Positions 18,071-28,185 are shown, counted from the stretch's first letter. The stretch: DNA of 64,000 bases from Henriciella sp. (GCA_017642885.1 JAEPOM010000005.1:125883-189882), one strand, 5' to 3'. Notes: generated by a model not told the origin, from the letters alone. A program made the numbers and translations.

Positions 18071-20908
18071 ATGAAACTTCAAGCAACGGCAAGTGCATTC
18101 GCTTTAAGTCTGGTAGTGGCAGCTTGTTCTCAGGGGGGCTCGGTTGCCTCTCCGGGAACGACGACGCCGACGACACCGCCAACCGGCGGAGGCGGGGGAG
18201 GCACCGGAGGCGGCTCCGCAACGGCGTCTTGCCCAACCGGGTTCTCTGAAGGCACCGCGATCGGATCGATCACCACCTGTCTTCTATCCGGGACGTTGCT
18301 TGGAACCACCACGCTGACCAATGTTGATGATGTCGTGTACCGGTTGAACGGCCGGGTGGATGTTGGTGTCGATACCGGCGCGGATGGCACCGATCCCGCT
18401 GGTTCGGTCGCTTCTCTCGTCATTGAGCCCGGTGTCACAATCGTCGGCGCGACAGGTCAGGACTATCTCGTGGTGACCCGCGGATCTACGCTCGAAGCTG
18501 CAGGGACTGCCGCTCAACCCATTACGTTCACCAGCGCCCTCGATATCGAGCGCCAGAATGACGGCGACGCGAGCAATGATCTGGGCGAGAATTTTGATGG
18601 AGAGTGGGGCGGTATCGTCATGCTCGGCAGCGCCCCGCAGAATCGCTGCCTGAGTGGGTCGGCTTATTTCACCGACAGCTGCCAGCAGCGCATCGAAGGA
18701 GTAACCTCGCCGGACGCGCTTTATGGTGGCGATGACGCAGACGATTATTCAGGGACGCTCCGTTACGTCGTAGTGAAGCACGCTGGCTTCGAGCTGACGC
18801 CTGATAATGAGTTGAACGGCATCGCGTTTGGCGGCGTGGGTGACAGCACCGTCGTTGAGTACATTCAGATCTACAATAACGCAGATGATGGCGTTGAATT
18901 TTTCGGTGGTACGGTCAACGCGAAATATCTCGTGCTAAATGGCAACAATGACGAATCCATCGACACAGACAACGGTTACCAAGGTACCATCCAGCACGTA
19001 GTGGTCGAACAAACAGCTGGCCGCGGCGACAATATCACCGAGCAAAGCTCTGTTGTGACGGCGCCAGCGTCTCAGTCATCCAACCCATTGATCGCCAATT
19101 TCACCTTTGTCGGAACCGACGGAGACCAAGTGCTACGTTCTAATACGGGGTCGATCGGACGCCTGCTGAACGGTGTGATTGTCTATGAGGATGCATGCTT
19201 CGCATGGGATTCCGATGCCGGTGACGGTGACGATACAGGTTTTGGCGGCGTTGGCGTCGATCCAAGCTTCTCCTCTGTATTGGCCGATTGCGGAACAAAC
19301 GGTGCTGGACTGACGGACTCAACCCCGGAAACACAAGCTGCGGTCGACGCCGCCGCTGCTGCTCCGAACAGCACGTTCAATACCAACGCGCCTGTCGTAA
19401 ATACGCTGGCATCTAGATTCTTCTCCGGCACCGCGGAACAAGGTGTAACCGAGACGAACCTCCCAGCGATTGATGCTTCATTTGATAATACCGACTATAT
19501 CGGCGCCTTCGCGCCGAATGAGTCAGAAACCAACAACTGGGCGACTGGTTGGACCTTTGGTCTTTTCTCGGACACGCTCACCTGCCCATCAGGCACCATC
19601 GACAATGGCGCGACAATTAATGGCCAGAAAGTCTGCGTCGTTTCAGGCGTGCTGAACAGCGATGTGCGGCTTACACGAGGAAACCTGTATGAACTCGATG
19701 GCCGGGTCGATGTCGGCGTGGACATGGGGGCGGACGGAACGGCCGCGGGTGGGGTATCTGCAACCCTGACCATAGAGTCCGGGGTTACGCTGTTCGCCAA
19801 TACCGGACAAGATTACCTCGTCGTGAATCGCGGCTCAGACATCCGCGCTCTCGGGTCGGCGTCTAACCCGATTGTCTTCACCTCTGAAGCAGACATTCGA
19901 GGCACGCAGCCAAACGCAGATCAGGCCGATGGGGAGTGGGGCGGCATCGTCATACTCGGCAGCGCGCCACAGAATCGTTGCTTGAGTGGTTCGGCCTACT
20001 TCACCGACAGCTGTCAGCAGCGGATCGAAGGAGTGACCTCACCAGACGCGCTCTATGGCGGCGATGATGTGAGCGATAGTTCGGGTGTACTGCGCTACGT
20101 TCAGGTCAAGTATGCGGGCTTCGAGCTGACGCCAGACAATGAGTTGAACGGCATCGCTTTTGGCGGCGTCGGTGACGGCACCGTCGTTGAGTACATTCAA
20201 GTTCACAACAATGCGGATGACGGCGTTGAGTTTTTCGGTGGAACCGTGAACGCCAAATACCTGGTCCTGACAGGCAACAATGATGAATCGATCGATACCG
20301 ACAATGGTTATCAGGGCGCCATCCAGTATGTGATCGTCAACCAGGTCAACGGCCGCGGCGACAATATCACCGAGCAAAGCTCTGTTGTGACTGCTCCGGC
20401 ATCACAATCGTCGAACCCACTGATCGCCAACTTCACCTTTATCGGAACGGATGGCGACCAGGTGTTCCGTTCGAACACGGGGTCGATCGGACGCTTGTTG
20501 AACGGCGTGATCGTCTATGACGATGCCTGTTTTGCCTGGGACTCAGATGCTGGGGACGGCGACGACACAAGCTTTGGCGGCGTTGGCGTCGATCCAAGCT
20601 TCTCGTCTGTTCAGGCGGATTGTGGAACAAACGGCGCTGGACTGACCGACTCAACTCCGGAAACACAAGCTGCGGTCGACGCCGCCGCTGCTGCTCCGAA
20701 CAGCACGTTCAATACCTCGCTCCCGGTGGTCAATACGTTGATCTCGACCTTCGTAAACGGCTCGACTGAGTCTGCTGCCGTCGCAACCGACCTCACCGCT
20801 ATCGACCCGTTCTTCGACAACACCGACTATATCGGCGCGGTTGAAAACGCGAGCGATACCTGGTGGCAAGGCTGGACCTGCGGCCTGCCAAATGGCGACG
20901 CCTGCTAG
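18071..20908 (+). CDS. Large ElpS-like surface lipoprotein with two tandem domain copies
   Basis: A 945-residue lipoprotein. The signal peptide ends in a lipobox (VAAC, lipidated Cys19, Ser+2, so outer-membrane sorting). A Thr/Pro/Gly linker rich in GGGG follows, then two copies of one roughly 445-residue domain. Each copy has GRVDVGVD.GADG, DGEWGGIV.LGSAPQNRC, NNADDGVEFFGGTVNAKYLVL and DGDQV.RSNTGSIGRLLNGVIVY (paraphrased by key positions), which look like right-handed beta-helix rungs. Asp/Asn-rich loops suggest calcium. Paired cysteines recur in each copy. The start at 18071 has AGGGG 8 bases upstream; an ATG eight codons earlier lacks a leader fit. Position beside a TonB receptor and 12 gsp genes matches Caulobacter ElpS, a phosphate-starvation lipoprotein released through the T2SS. 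Function here is inferred. Confidence 0.82.
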   Translation: MKLQATASAFALSLVVAACSQGGSVASPGTTTPTTPPTGGGGGGTGGGSATASCPTGFSEGTAIGSITTCLLSGTLLGTTTLTNVDDVVYRLNGRVDVGVDTGADGTDPAGSVASLVIEPGVTIVGATGQDYLVVTRGSTLEAAGTAAQPITFTSALDIERQNDGDASNDLGENFDGEWGGIVMLGSAPQNRCLSGSAYFTDSCQQRIEGVTSPDALYGGDDADDYSGTLRYVVVKHAGFELTPDNELNGIAFGGVGDSTVVEYIQIYNNADDGVEFFGGTVNAKYLVLNGNNDESIDTDNGYQGTIQHVVVEQTAGRGDNITEQSSVVTAPASQSSNPLIANFTFVGTDGDQVLRSNTGSIGRLLNGVIVYEDACFAWDSDAGDGDDTGFGGVGVDPSFSSVLADCGTNGAGLTDSTPETQAAVDAAAAAPNSTFNTNAPVVNTLASRFFSGTAEQGVTETNLPAIDASFDNTDYIGAFAPNESETNNWATGWTFGLFSDTLTCPSGTIDNGATINGQKVCVVSGVLNSDVRLTRGNLYELDGRVDVGVDMGADGTAAGGVSATLTIESGVTLFANTGQDYLVVNRGSDIRALGSASNPIVFTSEADIRGTQPNADQADGEWGGIVILGSAPQNRCLSGSAYFTDSCQQRIEGVTSPDALYGGDDVSDSSGVLRYVQVKYAGFELTPDNELNGIAFGGVGDGTVVEYIQVHNNADDGVEFFGGTVNAKYLVLTGNNDESIDTDNGYQGAIQYVIVNQVNGRGDNITEQSSVVTAPASQSSNPLIANFTFIGTDGDQVFRSNTGSIGRLLNGVIVYDDACFAWDSDAGDGDDTSFGGVGVDPSFSSVQADCGTNGAGLTDSTPETQAAVDAAAAAPNSTFNTSLPVVNTLISTFVNGSTESAAVATDLTAIDPFFDNTDYIGAVENASDTWWQGWTCGLPNGDAC
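18230..19582 (+). repeat. Tandem domain copy 1 of the lipoprotein gene
   Basis: First unit, starting at the codon for Cys of CPTGFSEG. It matches the second unit throughout, at a DNA offset of about 1353 bases. Parts are nearly base-for-base identical (around 19021-19058 and 19326-19384) while others differ mainly at synonymous positions. Confidence 0.9.
19583..20905 (+). repeat. Tandem domain copy 2 of the lipoprotein gene
   Basis: Second unit, starting at the codon for Cys of CPSGTIDNG and running to the end of the gene (WTCGLPNGDAC). The identical blocks at about 20353-20391 and 20656-20714 correspond to those in copy 1. The N-terminal 130 residues of the two units are the least alike. 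Confidence 0.9.
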
Positions 20909-20922
20909 CATCTCCACATAAG

Positions 20923-20962
20923 ACCGGGACGAGGCGACCGCTTCTTCCCGGTTTTCCATTTT
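20923..20962 (+). terminator. Intrinsic terminator after the lipoprotein gene
   Basis: Stem ACCGGGA (20923-20929) pairs with TCCCGGT (20946-20952) around a 16-base loop, followed by TTTTCCATTTTT. It lies 15 bases after the lipoprotein stop and before the TonB receptor gene, suggesting partial or full separation of the two transcripts. Confidence 0.72.
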
Positions 20963-21030
20963 TCGCCGTCGCAGCAATCAAGCACGAAACTCAGCCGACG
21001 GATTGATGAACCTAATAAAGGTCCGAACTC

Positions 21031-23634
21031 ATGAAACGCTCATCAAAACATTCTCTCCTGCTTTCGACGGCATTCGCCTTGGCAGCGGCGCCAATCGCAG
21101 TCTCTCAGGAAGAGCCAGAGGACAGCGCGGTAGAGGCAGCAGAGCAGGACGAACGCACGCTGCAAACGGTGGTGGTTCGCGGGGCGTTCATCCCCGAACC
21201 ACAACGCCAGACCTCTCAAGTCGCTTCTTTCCTTTCAGCAGAAGACCTGACCCGACAAGGGGATGCGAACGCCGCGCTTGCTCTGACCCGTCTGAGTGGG
21301 CTCAGCGTGGTGGACGGACAATTCGCTTATGTGCGTGGTCTTGGCGATCGCTACTCCGTCGCGCTCCTCAATGGTTCCCCGTTGCCGAGCCCGGAACCGC
21401 TGCGCCGGACGGTTCCGCTCGACTTGTTTCCGTCCAGCATGTTGGATGGCGCGGCGGTGCAGAAGACCTATTCAGCCAACTATCCCGGCGAATTCGGCGG
21501 CGGTCTGATCGACCTCAAGACGGTTGGTCAACCAGCTGAGGATTTCCTGAATCTAAAAATCGGCACAGGGTACAACACGTTCACCACGGGAAGTACCGGG
21601 TTCTTTGTCAGCGGAAGCGACACTGATTGGTCGGGATATGACGATGGATTGCGCGATCTGCCAGCGCCGCTGGCGTCGCTGATCGCGTCTGGTACCAACA
21701 TCAATAGCTTAAGCGCGGAAGAGCGCGAAGCGGCCGGGGAAAACTTGGTAAATGGTCCGCTGTCAGTGATTGAACAGGACGACCTCCATCCTTCTTTCGA
21801 AGCCGAATTGGAAGGCGGCAAAGCCCTCGCGATTGGTGAGTTTGATGTCGGTCTGATCGGGGTACTGGGCTATGATAGCAGCTGGACAACGCGGCAGGCT
21901 ACTCAACAAGTCCTCCGTAATAACTCCTCCGGTGATTTCGACCGCGATGTGCAAGTCAATCAGACCGCCTATGATGCGATTGTGAATGGCCTTGGTTCGA
22001 TCACCGTTGCGCATGGCCTGAATGAAGTTTCCGGTACGCTGTTTTATGTTCATTCCACCACCAAAGACGCGCAGATCGCTGTGGGGGAGGATGGCAGTAA
22101 CGAAATCCGTCATCAGGAGCGTTCGGCCTGGTATGAGCGCGAACTCACTTCGTTCCAGCTTGGCGGGTCTCACGTTGTCGGTGATCTGGATTTGGAATGG
22201 CGCGGAACAGTTGCTCAGTCGACTTATGACGCGCCGTACGAGCGTCGCCTGACGCGCGAAGTCATCGACGGGCTTCCGACCTATAATAACCAACAAGGCC
22301 GCTACAATATACAGTTCACCGAACTGGTGGATGACGTGACCGGCTTCGGATTGGACGGGACGTATACATTCAATCTCGGCAGCACGCGGGAACTCACGGT
22401 GTCTGGTGGCTTTGACGATTCATCGACTGAGCGCGACTACAAACAGTACAATTTCAGGTTCAACGGCTCCATCGCTGACGGCGTGGATCCATTAGCGCGC
22501 CCAGATTTCCTGTTCTCGCCAGACAATATCGCACCGAGCCGCTTCTTCCTGAACGAGTCGACTACTAGCACCGACCTCTACAAAGCCGGTCTGGACGTCA
22601 CGGCGTATTACGCACAGGCAGATGTCGACGTTACCGACTTCATCAAAGCCACTGTCGGCGTGCGCCAGGAAAGCGGCGAGCAGTTTGTCGAGACCGCAGA
22701 CCGGTTTGGCAATCCCGGGCCGGAAGCGACGCGCATCGACAATGATTATACGTTGCCCGCGCTGACCTTCACATGGAACTTCGCTGACGATTTGCAGCTT
22801 CGGTTCGGATATTCCGAAACCATTGCCCGTCCGCAGTTTCGTGAGCTCTCTGAAGCGTCCTATTTCGACACCGAGTCTTCACGGACTTATCGAGGTAATA
22901 GCGGTTTGGTGGATAGCGAGTTCACCAATTTTGACGCACGCCTCGAATACTATATGGGGCGCAACCAATTTGTCACCGGCGCGGTCTTCTTCAAAGAGAT
23001 CGTCAACCCGATTGAGGAGCAAATCAACGAGCTGAGCTCGCTGGTCTACCAGACCACTTATATCAACGCGCCAAAAGCGGAACTTTTCGGGTTGGAGCTC
23101 GAATATCGCAATCGCTTCGACATGCCTTTTGAAGGGGCGTGGTGGCAAGATCGGGATTGGATTTTCTCGACCAATTATACATTCACCTCAGCCGAATTGA
23201 TCGTAGACGACGCCGATCTCGTCTTCTCCGGGACGGAAAACCGCACCGTTCTGGCCACGGATCTGGGACTGAGCGACGGTGACAAGTTGCAGGGCACTCC
23301 AGAGAACATTTTCAATCTGCAGTTCGGATGGGAAAGCGATGTCGAGCAAGCGACTCTGTTGGTGGGCTGGGTCGACGAGCGAATCTTGCAGCGCGGCGAT
23401 CTGAGGCTCGGTCTAGAAGACGTGCTCGAAGATCCCGGTATTCAAGTCGACTTCGTGTACCGACGCGACATCGAGTTAGCTGGGAAGGAACTGACCTTCG
23501 GCTTCAGCGCCCGCAATCTGCTTGACGAAGCGCATGAAGAGTTTGTGAACACCACAACCGATATCGGACGGGTCGAATTTAACACGTATGATCGCGGGAC
23601 CAGCCTGTCTGCCAGCTTGACCGCCAAGTTCTAA
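21031..23634 (+). CDS. TonB-dependent outer-membrane receptor
   Basis: An 867-residue outer-membrane active transporter. A signal peptide (about 1-25) is followed by an acidic stretch and a TonB-box-like TLQTVVVRG (about 43-51). The plug domain at about 55-165 contains YVRGLGDRYSVALLNG, PEPLRRTVPLDLFP and YPGEFGGGLIDLKT, and the rest is a beta-barrel ending in LTAKF with the terminal aromatic expected for BAM assembly. AAAGG precedes the ATG. It lies between the duplicated lipoprotein and gspC, bounded on both sides by terminators. The ligand is unknown; a partnership with the lipoprotein, as in other lipoprotein/TonB-receptor pairs, is inference from position. Confidence 0.93.
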   Translation: MKRSSKHSLLLSTAFALAAAPIAVSQEEPEDSAVEAAEQDERTLQTVVVRGAFIPEPQRQTSQVASFLSAEDLTRQGDANAALALTRLSGLSVVDGQFAYVRGLGDRYSVALLNGSPLPSPEPLRRTVPLDLFPSSMLDGAAVQKTYSANYPGEFGGGLIDLKTVGQPAEDFLNLKIGTGYNTFTTGSTGFFVSGSDTDWSGYDDGLRDLPAPLASLIASGTNINSLSAEEREAAGENLVNGPLSVIEQDDLHPSFEAELEGGKALAIGEFDVGLIGVLGYDSSWTTRQATQQVLRNNSSGDFDRDVQVNQTAYDAIVNGLGSITVAHGLNEVSGTLFYVHSTTKDAQIAVGEDGSNEIRHQERSAWYERELTSFQLGGSHVVGDLDLEWRGTVAQSTYDAPYERRLTREVIDGLPTYNNQQGRYNIQFTELVDDVTGFGLDGTYTFNLGSTRELTVSGGFDDSSTERDYKQYNFRFNGSIADGVDPLARPDFLFSPDNIAPSRFFLNESTTSTDLYKAGLDVTAYYAQADVDVTDFIKATVGVRQESGEQFVETADRFGNPGPEATRIDNDYTLPALTFTWNFADDLQLRFGYSETIARPQFRELSEASYFDTESSRTYRGNSGLVDSEFTNFDARLEYYMGRNQFVTGAVFFKEIVNPIEEQINELSSLVYQTTYINAPKAELFGLELEYRNRFDMPFEGAWWQDRDWIFSTNYTFTSAELIVDDADLVFSGTENRTVLATDLGLSDGDKLQGTPENIFNLQFGWESDVEQATLLVGWVDERILQRGDLRLGLEDVLEDPGIQVDFVYRRDIELAGKELTFGFSARNLLDEAHEEFVNTTTDIGRVEFNTYDRGTSLSASLTAKF

Positions 23635-23682
23635 CTCAGAGATTGCCTTGTCACGGGGCAGCAAAAGTGAACATTTTTGTCA

Positions 23683-23726
23683 AACCCTCACAACCCGTCT
23701 TAACCGAGTTGTGAGGGTTCGTTTCT
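23683..23726 (+). terminator. Intrinsic terminator after the TonB receptor gene
   Basis: A perfect 12-bp stem, AACCCTCACAAC (23683-23694) with GTTGTGAGGGTT (23708-23719), is followed by CGTTTCTT. It is strong by stem length, 49 bases past the receptor stop, and separates it from the gsp operon, whose promoter must lie in 23727-23802. Confidence 0.8.
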
Positions 23727-23802
23727 TAGAATTAAGCGTGACAAAACACACCATTAGCGCCTAGGGTTAAGGTTAAGCCTGCGGGGGTGAGGAGAGACCA
23801 AT

Positions 23803-24699
23803 ATGGCTAGCGCCACCCAAACGGCTCTAGAGAGAATTAGCGCGGTCGAACGCCCGATACGGTTGGCTGTGGAGCTCTCACTTGTCGTCGTTCTAGCCCT
23901 ATTTGGGGCCAGACTCGTGTGGGTTATTGCTTCTCCTTCCGATTCTGTAGCAAAATATACAGAACGCCCACTGCCGTCGCCGATGCGAGGCACTAGCTCG
24001 ACGCTCGCTATTTCAACGGATCGGTCGGTCCTGATTAGTGAAAACCCGTTCGATCAAGGGGAGAGCGAGCTGATCGTTCAGGATGTCCCGGAAACCAGCC
24101 TTAATCTGCAACTGGATGGTCTGCGGATGTCGACACAAGGCAGCGGTGCCGGGAATGCGATTATCCGGACCCCGAATGGAATTGGGACCAATTACAGACT
24201 TGGCGATCAGATCCTGCCAGGCGTCACTCTGCAAAGAATCTTATCAGATCGCGTGATTATTAACCGTGATGGTGCGGACGAGACTCTTATGCTTGGGGGG
24301 CGCGGCGCAGGACTATCGGTGATCTCGGACGATTCTCAGATCATAACTGATGGCGGCACTGCCGAAACAGCGATCGGTACAAACGCTGAATCTCAGGAGC
24401 CCGCAGAAGTTGCAGGTCGGTTGACCGGCCCCGATGAGCTGTTCGGAGCGATCAATGCAGGCCCTGTCATGACCAATGGTTCGCTGATCGGTTACCGCCT
24501 CAATCCGATCGGCAGTGCGGATATTATGCGCCAGGCGGGGCTCGAGCCCGGCGATGTCTTGCTGCAAATTAATGGCACTTCGGTTGTCAATCTCGATATG
24601 ACCGATGTGATTGACCGCATTTCTGCAGTGCAAACAGCGGTTTTGGAAGTAAACAGGAACGGATCTCAGCGAACCGTTCGTTTGAGTTTTGGTGAGTAA
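23803..24699 (+). CDS. gspC: Type II secretion system inner-membrane protein GspC
   Basis: Links the inner-membrane platform to the GspD secretin and takes part in substrate selection. The 298 residues have one N-terminal transmembrane helix (about 22-46). A Pro/Ser/Thr linker follows, then an HR domain at about 95-160 (LNLQLDGLRMS, RLGDQILPGVTLQRILSDRVIINRDG as dispersed motifs). A C-terminal PDZ domain at about 205-295 (GYRLNPIGSADI, AGLEPGDVLLQINGT) completes it. GAGGAGAGA precedes the ATG. First gene of an operon reaching at least gspN. Confidence 0.93.
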   Translation: MASATQTALERISAVERPIRLAVELSLVVVLALFGARLVWVIASPSDSVAKYTERPLPSPMRGTSSTLAISTDRSVLISENPFDQGESELIVQDVPETSLNLQLDGLRMSTQGSGAGNAIIRTPNGIGTNYRLGDQILPGVTLQRILSDRVIINRDGADETLMLGGRGAGLSVISDDSQIITDGGTAETAIGTNAESQEPAEVAGRLTGPDELFGAINAGPVMTNGSLIGYRLNPIGSADIMRQAGLEPGDVLLQINGTSVVNLDMTDVIDRISAVQTAVLEVNRNGSQRTVRLSFGE

Positions 24700-24708
24700 G
24701 GTTTTCCT

Positions 24709-26643
24709 ATGAAGAGATTGATAGCAGCATCTGCCATTGCGCTGGCCAGCCAGGGTATTGCGATGGCTGAGATGAACTCACCGCAGGCGGCGCGTCACGT
24801 GCTCAGCTTGAATGATGTCGAAATCACGGCTCTGATCGACGATGTGTCAATCATCACCGGCAACACGTTCATCCTGCATCCAGATGTTCGTCGGACAAAA
24901 GTCACCGTCATGTCACAGGCGCCGATGACGACGAACGAAGTGTTCCAGGTCTTTCTGTCAACGTTGCGCGTCCACGGCTTTGCAGCCATTCCAGCCGGAC
25001 GCGGAGTTTATCGAATAGTCCCCGAACAGTCGGCGATCGGCGAGGCAGGTGTGCGCAATACCGGGCCGAACGCGTTTATCACAGAAGTCTTCAAACTGGA
25101 TAATTTTAGCGCAATTGAAGCGGCCCAAATGGTAAAACCTCTTGTCGATGCTCAAGGGCAGGTTGTTGCCAATGCGCGCTCCAATACCCTGGTTCTGGTA
25201 GACTATTCGTCCAACATGCCGCGCTTGCGCGAGATCGTTTCCGGTCTCGATGCGGATGATCGCACCAAGGTCGAAACCCTAGAATTGCGCAATGTTCCGG
25301 CTCGAGAAGTTCAGAGCATCCTGTCGGAACTCCTGAGTGATCGCGATGATGGTCCAGGTAACAGATTTGAAGTTTCTGCTTCGACGAGTTCCAACTCGAT
25401 TGTCATTCGAGGCGATGAAGCGACGGTTCAGCGCGCCCTGCGTGTGGCACGGGAATTGGACAAAACGGACCCCATTCGAGACAGCCTGCGGGTCATCGAG
25501 CTGAAAAACTCTGACGCCGTAGACATCGTGCCGATCCTAGAGCGATTGGCCGAAACCATGGCGGATCAGGCGTCTCCAGGAGAGTCGCAAGTGCCAGGTG
25601 CCACGATTGCGCACCATGAACCGACGAATTCTCTCGTAATTAGCGCGTCTCCAGACACGATTCTCGCCATGGAGCGCGTTGTCGAGGCGCTGGACAAGCG
25701 CCGTGCCCAAGTGCTCGTGGAGGCGATCATCGTGGAAATGTCTGACAACACGGCGCGTGAGTTGGGAGTGCAATTTCTCCTCTCAGGAACCGGCGAGTCG
25801 ACAGTTCCATTCCTGAGTACCAATTTTTCTCGATCTGCTCCAAACCTTCTTTCCTTGGCGGGCGCAGTCGTTGACCCGGGTGTATTCGGAGGAACCAACC
25901 CGTTCACGGATGGCGCGGTGTCGTCTTTGCTGGGCCTCGACGGAGCATCATTTGGTGTCGGAGGGCGCGACGGTGATACGTTGTTTGGTGCTATCTTGAC
26001 GGCGATCGAAAAGGATACTCAGTCGAAAGTCTTGTCCAAGCCGTTCAACCTGACCCTGGACAATGGCACTTCGGAACTTCTGGTTGGGCAGCAAATCCCT
26101 GTCACGACTGGCGAGACGTTGAGCTCCGACAATAGCAATCCGTTTCGAACGGTTACGCGTCAGGATGTCGGTATCATTCTCCGCGTGACACCCCGCATTT
26201 CGGCTGACGACACAATCCGCATGGATATCTTTCAGGAGGTGTCGAGCATCTCCACGACCTTGAGCAGCGGTACAGATGATTTCGTGACAAACCAACGTCA
26301 GATCACGACGAACGTATTGGCAGACGATGGAGAGATCATCGTGATCGGTGGTCTGATTGAGCAAACCGATGAGACTGTAAACTCAAAGGTGCCGATTGCG
26401 GGCGATATTCCAGTTGTCGGAAATTTGTTTAAGTCCGAAGGGACCACCTACGACCGGACCAATTTGATGGTCTTCATCAGGCCCACAATTGTACGCAATC
26501 GCGAGGATGCGCGCGAAGTGACATCACGCAATTATCGCTACATCCGCGCGGAAGAAATGCTGCGCGCTGGTGACGAAGAGGGCCTCTCCGGTCTGGATGC
26601 CTTTATTGGCAGCGTTCTGGGGTCTGAGCCGCCTGTCGACTAG
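24709..26643 (+). CDS. gspD: Type II secretion system secretin GspD
   Basis: Outer-membrane multimeric channel of the T2SS. The 644-residue preprotein has a signal peptide (about 1-20, GIAMA). N0 to N3 domains at about 25-330 include NDVEITALIDDVSIITG and repeated NSLVI/NTLVL motifs. The secretin core at about 340-605 includes VLSKPFNLTLDN, DVGIILRVTPRIS and PIAGDIPVVGNLF. The final about 30 residues (LSGLDAFIGSVLGSEPP) form a short tail after the core that could be a pilotin-binding S-domain. It starts nine bases after gspC. Confidence 0.96.
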   Translation: MKRLIAASAIALASQGIAMAEMNSPQAARHVLSLNDVEITALIDDVSIITGNTFILHPDVRRTKVTVMSQAPMTTNEVFQVFLSTLRVHGFAAIPAGRGVYRIVPEQSAIGEAGVRNTGPNAFITEVFKLDNFSAIEAAQMVKPLVDAQGQVVANARSNTLVLVDYSSNMPRLREIVSGLDADDRTKVETLELRNVPAREVQSILSELLSDRDDGPGNRFEVSASTSSNSIVIRGDEATVQRALRVARELDKTDPIRDSLRVIELKNSDAVDIVPILERLAETMADQASPGESQVPGATIAHHEPTNSLVISASPDTILAMERVVEALDKRRAQVLVEAIIVEMSDNTARELGVQFLLSGTGESTVPFLSTNFSRSAPNLLSLAGAVVDPGVFGGTNPFTDGAVSSLLGLDGASFGVGGRDGDTLFGAILTAIEKDTQSKVLSKPFNLTLDNGTSELLVGQQIPVTTGETLSSDNSNPFRTVTRQDVGIILRVTPRISADDTIRMDIFQEVSSISTTLSSGTDDFVTNQRQITTNVLADDGEIIVIGGLIEQTDETVNSKVPIAGDIPVVGNLFKSEGTTYDRTNLMVFIRPTIVRNREDAREVTSRNYRYIRAEEMLRAGDEEGLSGLDAFIGSVLGSEPPVD

Positions 26644-26694
26644 GGGTTTAGAATAGGGGTCACACTCTGTTCTGAAACGGTATACACTGAGATT

Positions 26695-28182
26695 ATGAGC
26701 TTCGCCGACACCGACCTTTCCTATTCGTTTGCCCGAGACAAGGGCGTTGTTGTGCTGGCAGGTCAGCGCGACGAAATTCTACTCGGTGTGCGCAATGGTG
26801 CTGATCCGTTCAGCCTGCTCGAGGCGCGCCGGGTTCTGCGTCGTCCGTTGCAGCTCAAGGCGATGGAGCCTCAGGAGTTTGAGCGAGCGTTAGCTGAACA
26901 CTATGCCCGCGATGGGGTGAGCGGCGATGAAGCTGAAGCCGCCCTTGATAATCACGGTGGGCTCGCGAGCCTCGTTGATGGAATTCCGGAAACGGCGGAC
27001 CTTCTTGACGGAGAGGATGATGCTCCGGTCATTCGATTGATCAATGGCTTGATCTACGAAGCGGTGAACCGCAAGGCATCTGACGTGCACATTGAACCGC
27101 ATGAGGATAACTTGTCGGTTCGCTATAGGATCGACGGCGTCTTGCAGGAAGTTCTGACCCCCACGCGCCGGCTCGCTGCTCCGTTGACCTCACGTATCAA
27201 AGTCATGGCGCGTCTCGATATTGCTGAGAAGCGCATCCCGCAGGATGGACGCATTTCGCTGTCGATCGGTGGGCGCAGTATTGATGTTCGTGTCTCGACC
27301 TTGCCGAGCCGCTACGGTGAACGCGTCACCATGCGCTTGCTCGATACGCGCAATGCGCTGCTGGGTTTAGATGAGCTTGGAATGGATGGTGGGACCCTCA
27401 ATCGATTTCGAGAGCTCCTCGCCCAGCCCAACGGCATCACGCTCGTCACCGGTCCGACTGGGTCGGGAAAAACCACGACGCTCTATTCCGCGCTCTCTGT
27501 TCTAAACAATGGCGAACGCAATGTGATGACGCTCGAAGATCCGATCGAGTACGGCCTTGACGGCATCAGTCAGACGCAAATGCACCACAAAGTCGGGCTC
27601 ACGTTTGCGGCCACGCTGCGGGCGATCCTTCGGCACGACCCAGACGTTGTAATGGTCGGGGAAATCCGTGATCTAGAGACGGCGAAAGTTGCGTTCGAAT
27701 TTGCATCTACCGGGCGTCCTGTATTGTCCACGGTCCACACGAACAGCGCGGCCGGCGCCATCCAGCGTTTGCGCGATATGGGCATCGAGCCCTACGTGCT
27801 TGCCGCCACGCTAAAAGCAGTGATCGCCCAACGTCTGGTCAGAAAGCTCTGCGAGCATTGCCGCGAACCACACACGACATCCACCGAAGAATTGAACATG
27901 TTTGGTTTATCCCAAGTAGACGCACCACAATTCTGGCGCCCGGTTGGCTGCATGGCTTGCGGTAACTCAGGCTATAATGGTCGCCTGGGGGTCTACGAAC
28001 TTATTTCGGTGAATAGCGGACTGCGCGATCTCATCCGCGCCGACGGCTCAGAAGATGACATCCAGAATATGGCATTTGCTGAGCACGATACCCTTTTTCG
28101 CAACGCCGCGCGGTACGTCAAAGACGGGCAGACCAGTGTAGAGGAAGTCTTACGGGTTTGCCGACGCGAAGAGGAGCATTAG
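26695..28182 (+). CDS. gspE: Type II secretion ATPase GspE
   Basis: Cytoplasmic hexameric ATPase that drives pseudopilus assembly. The 495 residues contain an N-terminal GspL-binding region (about 1-110) and the RecA-like core. Walker A is GPTGSGKT at residues 253-260. The Asp box is EDPIEYGLDGISQTQ, Walker B is DPDVVMVGEIRD and the His box follows with STVHTNSA. The four-cysteine zinc module is present as CEHC and CMAC (about 398-425). A 51-base gap separates it from gspD. Confidence 0.97.
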   Translation: MSFADTDLSYSFARDKGVVVLAGQRDEILLGVRNGADPFSLLEARRVLRRPLQLKAMEPQEFERALAEHYARDGVSGDEAEAALDNHGGLASLVDGIPETADLLDGEDDAPVIRLINGLIYEAVNRKASDVHIEPHEDNLSVRYRIDGVLQEVLTPTRRLAAPLTSRIKVMARLDIAEKRIPQDGRISLSIGGRSIDVRVSTLPSRYGERVTMRLLDTRNALLGLDELGMDGGTLNRFRELLAQPNGITLVTGPTGSGKTTTLYSALSVLNNGERNVMTLEDPIEYGLDGISQTQMHHKVGLTFAATLRAILRHDPDVVMVGEIRDLETAKVAFEFASTGRPVLSTVHTNSAAGAIQRLRDMGIEPYVLAATLKAVIAQRLVRKLCEHCREPHTTSTEELNMFGLSQVDAPQFWRPVGCMACGNSGYNGRLGVYELISVNSGLRDLIRADGSEDDIQNMAFAEHDTLFRNAARYVKDGQTSVEEVLRVCRREEEH

Positions 28183-28185
28183 GCG

